Origin: Tanypteryx hageni
Taxonomy: Eukaryota; Arthropoda; Insecta; Odonata; Petaluridae
Reading direction: 5' to 3'
Assembly: GCA_028673005.1 (NCBI GenBank)
Contig: CM054120.1
Coordinates: 59,270,057 to 59,334,056 of the forward strand
DNA: 64,000 bases
The first letter of the stretch is position 1. Each line of letters starts with the position of its first letter. The notes under the pieces are model-generated. The model searched no databases. It saw only the letters and a program-made list of their open reading frames with translations, and was not told where the DNA came from. Below are positions 59,940 through 64,000 of this stretch, piece after piece. The position numbers and the translations under genes are program-made.

Positions 59940-62178
59940 GATATGACGTAAAATTTGATAATATGAGTGTAGCTGGTGTAGATAAAATTCGAAGCATTCT
60001 TGGAGTAAGGTTTATGATAAAAAAGACAACTGTATTTATATGTATTCTACCATTACCCTAGTACCTCAAATGCAAAGTTTCTAGAATTTTTTTGAAATAT
60101 GGTTATCTGAGATTACAGAGAAATAGGTGATTTCATAATAGGGGGTGATTTTAGTATTGATTTGAGCAAATAGAAGTGATATTCAAAAACATTAATTGCC
60201 ATTATTAAGTTGTATGTTGGGAAGCGATTAGTGAATCAACCAACCAGCATTTAGTTCACTAAACAATATGTCCTGATCACAATTTTTAAGAGCTTCTTCA
60301 ACGGATATAGTAATTTCCATAGATCCTGCTGATCTAACCCACTTGAACTTCCGCTGGTAGTTGGATTTCAAGTGCGGGTTTATAGTTACGTAGAAGTATT
60401 AGCAGATTCCCTTAATCTTCAATGACAGTGAGTTGACGTTTAAATTCACTATGTTTTTCAGAAATAGACAAGTGAGTTCGCATGAATTCAGTGTTTCTAT
60501 AGAAAACCTTGTTTCTAAATCACTTATCACTGCATCTAACAATGGAATATAAATTGATCTTCGATAGTATTCTTCTGGCGTCGAATATGGAATGTTTGAT
60601 CTGTTCATTTACTTTTTGCTCACACGGGGAATCTCGATCTTTACATCTAACCATGAAAAAAGCTCTGAAACTTTGGAGAATATGACGGAAAATTCATCAT
60701 TACCGTTGATGCATTGGTTTTTTTAAAATTGAAAGGAGATCATTAACAAACGTCCACAAACGTCTTCTCTCTTTCACTCTCCCATATATCTCCTCTGAAC
60801 AGCATGGATTTTTACCTGGTAGTTACTGCTTAACAAATTTATCTGTCTTACATTATAATATTACCGAAGCTTTTGAAAAATCATCCCAACTGGATGTTTG
60901 TTACATATATTTAGCAAAGGCTTTCGATACTGAGGATCATGTTCTTCTTCTGTCATCGTTTCAACATTCATGGATCTTTTCTTTCCCTAATCACTAGTTT
61001 CTTACACTCCCGCACGCAAAGAGTTGTAATAGATTGTTTTTATTCATCTCTTTCCCCCGTAACATCAGGTGTACCACAAGGAAGTGTTCTCGGACCTCTA
61101 CTATTCACACTTTACATTGATGACATAGTTAATACTATCTAAGGTCAAAAGTGTAACGTCCTTCTTTATGCTGACGACTGTAAGGTTTTTAAGCAAATTA
61201 ATAATTCATACGATAGCGACTGTCTACAAAATTGTCTTTCGAAGATTTCCGACTGGTGTCAAATATGGAAATTAACACCAAATCCTAATAAATGTACGCT
61301 TCTCTCTTTCACTCTACGAAAAAAGCCTATCGCTACCTTCCATTCCCTTAGTGACACTCCAATCCGGAAGGCCTTCTCTCAAAAAGGTCTTGGTGTAATC
61401 TTTGATAGAAAATTATCTTTCTCTCTACACATTGATAAAACCACATCTAAGGCCATGTCGATTCTTAGTCTTCTATACCGATTTAAGGAGATAAATGATC
61501 CTTTAGCACTTAAATCATTTTTCTCAGCCTTCCTTCTCCCAATTCTGGACTACTGCTGTCCCGTTTGGGCCACAGCATCTCCGACTACACTCAAGTGTCT
61601 TGATCGTCCATTGAATTTCTTCCTTGCGATCGCGAGGAACCGTGTTCCTGCCTTCCGTTCGCTAAGTAAACAAGGTGTTCTCGCCGCTCTTAAACTGCGT
61701 CCTCTGCATCTCAGGCGGCAATATTTTGATTTCCATTTCCTTCACACTGCGGTGAATGGTCTCTACAGGTCCACTGATATTTGTTCTTTTTTTCTCTACG
61801 TGTCCCATCACGTTCCACTCGTTTGTGCTCTCTCTTTCATCTTCCGCCTTTCCGGCTATCTATATCCCAAAGGTCGCTTTTTTACCGCATTCCCACCTCA
61901 TTTAATGCTTTACAAAAGGTAGCACCCTCGCTGGATATTACATGTAGGTCCTCGCTCCTCCGTGCCTCCACAGGTGGCGAATGTCTCTGAAAAGCTGTCT
62001 TGATTCTGCAATTTTAATTTTTATTACATCCATCTTATGTGTTAATTTCTGTTTTTATATATATTTTGATATGTATAGGTATTTTGTTATATATATATTT
62101 TTTGAAATATTGTTTTGGGTGAATCCAATGTAAAGGCCAATGTGCTGTTTTTGGACCAAAATAAATAAATAAATAAAA
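59940..62178 (+). mobile_element. LINE (jockey/CR1-group), decayed, with (AAAT)n tail
   Basis: Traces of the endonuclease lie at 59,960-60,170 (MSVAGVDKIRSILGVRFMIK, then IGDFIIGGDFSIDLSK, the GDFN-like block). The reverse transcriptase follows from about 60,730: [40 protein letters not shown], a frameshift near 60,940, then [20 protein letters not shown], a stop at 61,139, LLYADDCKVF (the YADD catalytic block is intact), and a thumb and C-terminal region to 61,922. It ends GGACCAAAATAAATAAATAA AA at 62,151-62,178, a typical short-repeat LINE tail. The frame is broken at several points. Different from the LINE at 27.5 kb. Confidence 0.85.
61184..61922 (+). pseudogene. LINE reverse transcriptase C-terminal region
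   Basis: After the YADD block the frame runs open through SDWCQIWKLTPNPNKCTLLS, LGVIFDRKLSFSLHIDKTTS and FSAFLLPILDYCCPVWATAS to a stop at 61,920. These are the palm end and thumb motifs of LINE reverse transcriptases. Conservation of about 245 uninterrupted codons here, compared with the broken upstream half, shows uneven decay. Confidence 0.85.
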
Positions 62179-62295
62179 GGATTAGAAGCAACAGTTAAGT
62201 CAACAGTTTTCTTCTGGAATTTTTGACTTAATGGTAAACACAAGTAAAATACAGACAGTTGACATTACAAAGCTACTACAAATTCTATATCCCGC
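62179..62295. other. junction between LINE tail and hAT
   Basis: Short AT-rich stretch after the LINE (AAAT)n tail; no target duplication matched. Confidence 0.4.
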
Positions 62296-64000
62296 AAGAG
62301 GCGTAACTACAGTTTTGAGACACAAAGACAAATGATTAAAATGATTTAACAAAATTAAATAAAAAGAAATATCCTATAATGTTTTATTTAACATTGTAAA
62401 TACGTAATAAAAAATACACTACATTGGAATTGCACATTTAATTACATTGCGCATACACAATACAAAACAATCTTTATATATAAATACTCAATGTCTCTCC
62501 TTCTGCCTGTCCGTCTGTCTGTCTGTCGGTCCGTCTGTCTGTCCATCCGTCCCCCCTTTTATCTCTTGAACAGTTTGTCAGAGACAAATGCTGTAAACGC
62601 CATTTTGTTTCTGCCAACTAGGAGACCCAGGGAAAACTATTTTCGACTCCGGGAGACGATTGTATTTTTCCATATGTTCACACAGAAGTTTCGATTTTTC
62701 AAGGTACAAGGTTTATATCTTTAATTCATTCATATTAGTAAATATGGACCGAATTTCTCCACTTATCCTTATTCGACGATAAAACTATAAAATATCTTAT
62801 TCTTGCAATGATTACATGTTACACAGGAGAATTTGTCAGAAACAAGGATTTCTTTTTGAAATTTTATGGCTTTTTGATACTCTTTCCGGTGGTTGCCAAG
62901 GCGACACGCATTGTTGCCTCCGATTGAATTAGCATTTATTTAGCCTTAAAATAGACGAAAGAATTGCGTTATTCGCTTCGCGCTGTTTATGAAGCATCGA
63001 AATTATAGTTGTAAGTAATGTCAAACTTAATATATTTCAAATTAATAATAAAGATTATTTTTATTCAGTAGACTTGCGTGTGGGCTGTGGGCATTTTTAG
63101 CAATTGTCGAAAAGAAAAAATCTTCTTTATTAATTTCAATACTGGAATGTTACCTTTTCGTATGGGAGAGACAATTAAAGTTGCAGATATAAATTATAAA
63201 AATAAACATTACATTCAAAATATCAGTTGTCTAATTTTATAAGGAGAAATTGGCTATTAATACTTTTAAACATCCTAATTTCTAAATTCGCAAAATATTT
63301 TGCGGGTGCCACTAGTTTCTTCAATTAAAAACATCAATAAAGTAAAAGAATTTAAATTTACATTTTTTATATTAAAAACAGAAATTATATTTTTACATTA
63401 TACTAAAAAATTAAAAATAATTTTATTTATATTGTAGGTATTACATACAATTTAAATCACCCTTATCGATTTCATCCTAGCAAATTTGTTAATTACTATA
63501 TCCCAATTTGATATATTTTCTTAAAATCTGAGATATCTATGGACAAAATTGCTAGATTTTTTAATCATTTTGTCGCCATACAACTACGCAGGTAATTTTT
63601 AATCAACTTTATCTTCGAAAAACCTCTTTCCATGGATGTTACTGAAATTGGGTGAGTCAAATAAATCATATGTGCTGTGCAAACGTTGCAATAATCAGAT
63701 GCTAGTTCCATTTAATAATCAGAAGTTCCAAATATTCCTTAACATCCTTGCACTCGTTTAATATAATCCTCATAAATGAATTTCTTGTTAGTGTTATTAA
63801 TTCGTCTTGCAAACTTCGAGTGAAAGCTTTTTTATATTTATCGTGAAATATTTTTGAGTTAACAAATTTCAGATGCGCTTAATATTAAAAGCTTCTCTGG
63901 TTCGAGAAGACTGATGAAATGTCTTAGTTTTATTGTTTTCTTGAATCGCATACCTGTTTGTGATGTCACCAAATCAAAAGTTTTACAAAAAATATTCATT
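62296..64000 (-). mobile_element. Second copy of the 24 kb hAT, running off the window, with a Helitron inside
   Basis: The left end, CAAGAGGCGTAACTACAGTT at 62,296, resembles a hAT 3' terminus (compare CAGGGGCGG at 25,140). After the Helitron at 62,471-63,315 the sequence TTCTTCAATTAAAAACATCA and everything to 64,000 matches 24,303 to about 24,910 at high identity by eye, including the hAT dimerisation motif region (63,480-63,830 minus). This copy has small frame lesions: the minus frame corresponding to 24,442-24,771 is broken, for example where GCTAGACCCC is shortened to GCTAGTTCC near 63,700. Confidence 0.8.
62471..63315 (+). mobile_element. Complete non-autonomous Helitron (845 bp)
   Basis: 5' end A|TCTTTATATATAAATACTCA, with GTCTGTC and CCGTCC runs to 62,560. 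3' end is the perfect 16-base palindrome CGCAAAATATTTTGCG (63,289-63,304), then seven bases, then CTAG|T (63,312-63,315). Flanking A and T fit insertion between A and T with no target duplication. These are all the structural marks of a Helitron. It has no helicase or Rep coding sequence, so it depends on an autonomous partner. Related fragments are at 24,165, 38,120-38,699 and 41,070-41,375. Confidence 0.88.

Noticed and set aside
1..64000. CRISPR arrays, operons, bacterial promoters, rRNA genes
   Set aside because: The tandem arrays have no unique spacers of constant length, coding remnants are eukaryotic transposons, and no rRNA-like sequence was seen.

Overview
This is an AT-rich eukaryotic window that I read as non-coding, repeat-dominated chromosomal DNA from an arthropod, probably an insect. 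Evidence for that is the absence of long open frames, the lack of any bacterial-style operon, and the combination of decayed piggyBac, hAT (two lineages), Tigger/pogo-type MITE, Helitron, jockey-like LINE, second LINE and Penelope-like (PLE) remnants, with CT/GA tracts and (AT)n microsatellites. The species cannot be fixed from sequence alone. No intact protein-coding gene was found; every recognisable coding stretch is a broken transposable-element frame, apart from one short candidate terminal exon. Layout. 1-1330: decayed piggyBac transposase (minus) and an unassigned spacer. 1331-24164: three head-to-tail copies of a ~7.7-8.4 kb unit (1331-9015, 9016-17450, 17451-24164, the last truncated). 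Each unit carries an internal ~144-bp periodic array and a ~36-bp minisatellite, but no gene I can name. 24165-25140: a Helitron 3' end followed by an internally deleted hAT element (minus). 25141-27530: Helitron-like ends, a CT tract and spacer. 27539-28128: jockey-like LINE 3' fragment (minus). 28140-28372: a GC-rich, promoter-like patch with a perfect RFX X-box palindrome. 28380-29990: small duplications. 29990-32560: a 5'-to-3' recognisable but dead Penelope-like element (minus). 32560-45090: dispersed repeats, Helitron-family fragments on both strands, clustered CAGGGGCG-type transposon termini, CT minisatellite, SINE-like boxes, and a 321-bp Tigger-type MITE. 45260-45474: a possible real last exon (minus). 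45500-56300: mostly unassigned single-copy-looking sequence. 56320-58016: a hAT transposase remnant of one lineage invaded by a hAT of another. 58620-59650: dispersed repeats. 59940-62178: decayed LINE (plus) ending in an (AAAT)n tail. 62296-64000: a second copy of the hAT seen at 24 kb, carrying a structurally complete 845-bp non-autonomous Helitron inside it. How it fits together. The window is best read as a layered record of insertions: Helitrons inside hATs, hATs inside hATs, and one such nested pair lying directly at the edge of the tandem array. The most informative structures are the triplicated unit, whose middle copy looks like a recombinant of its neighbours, and the nested Helitron/hAT pair present twice.
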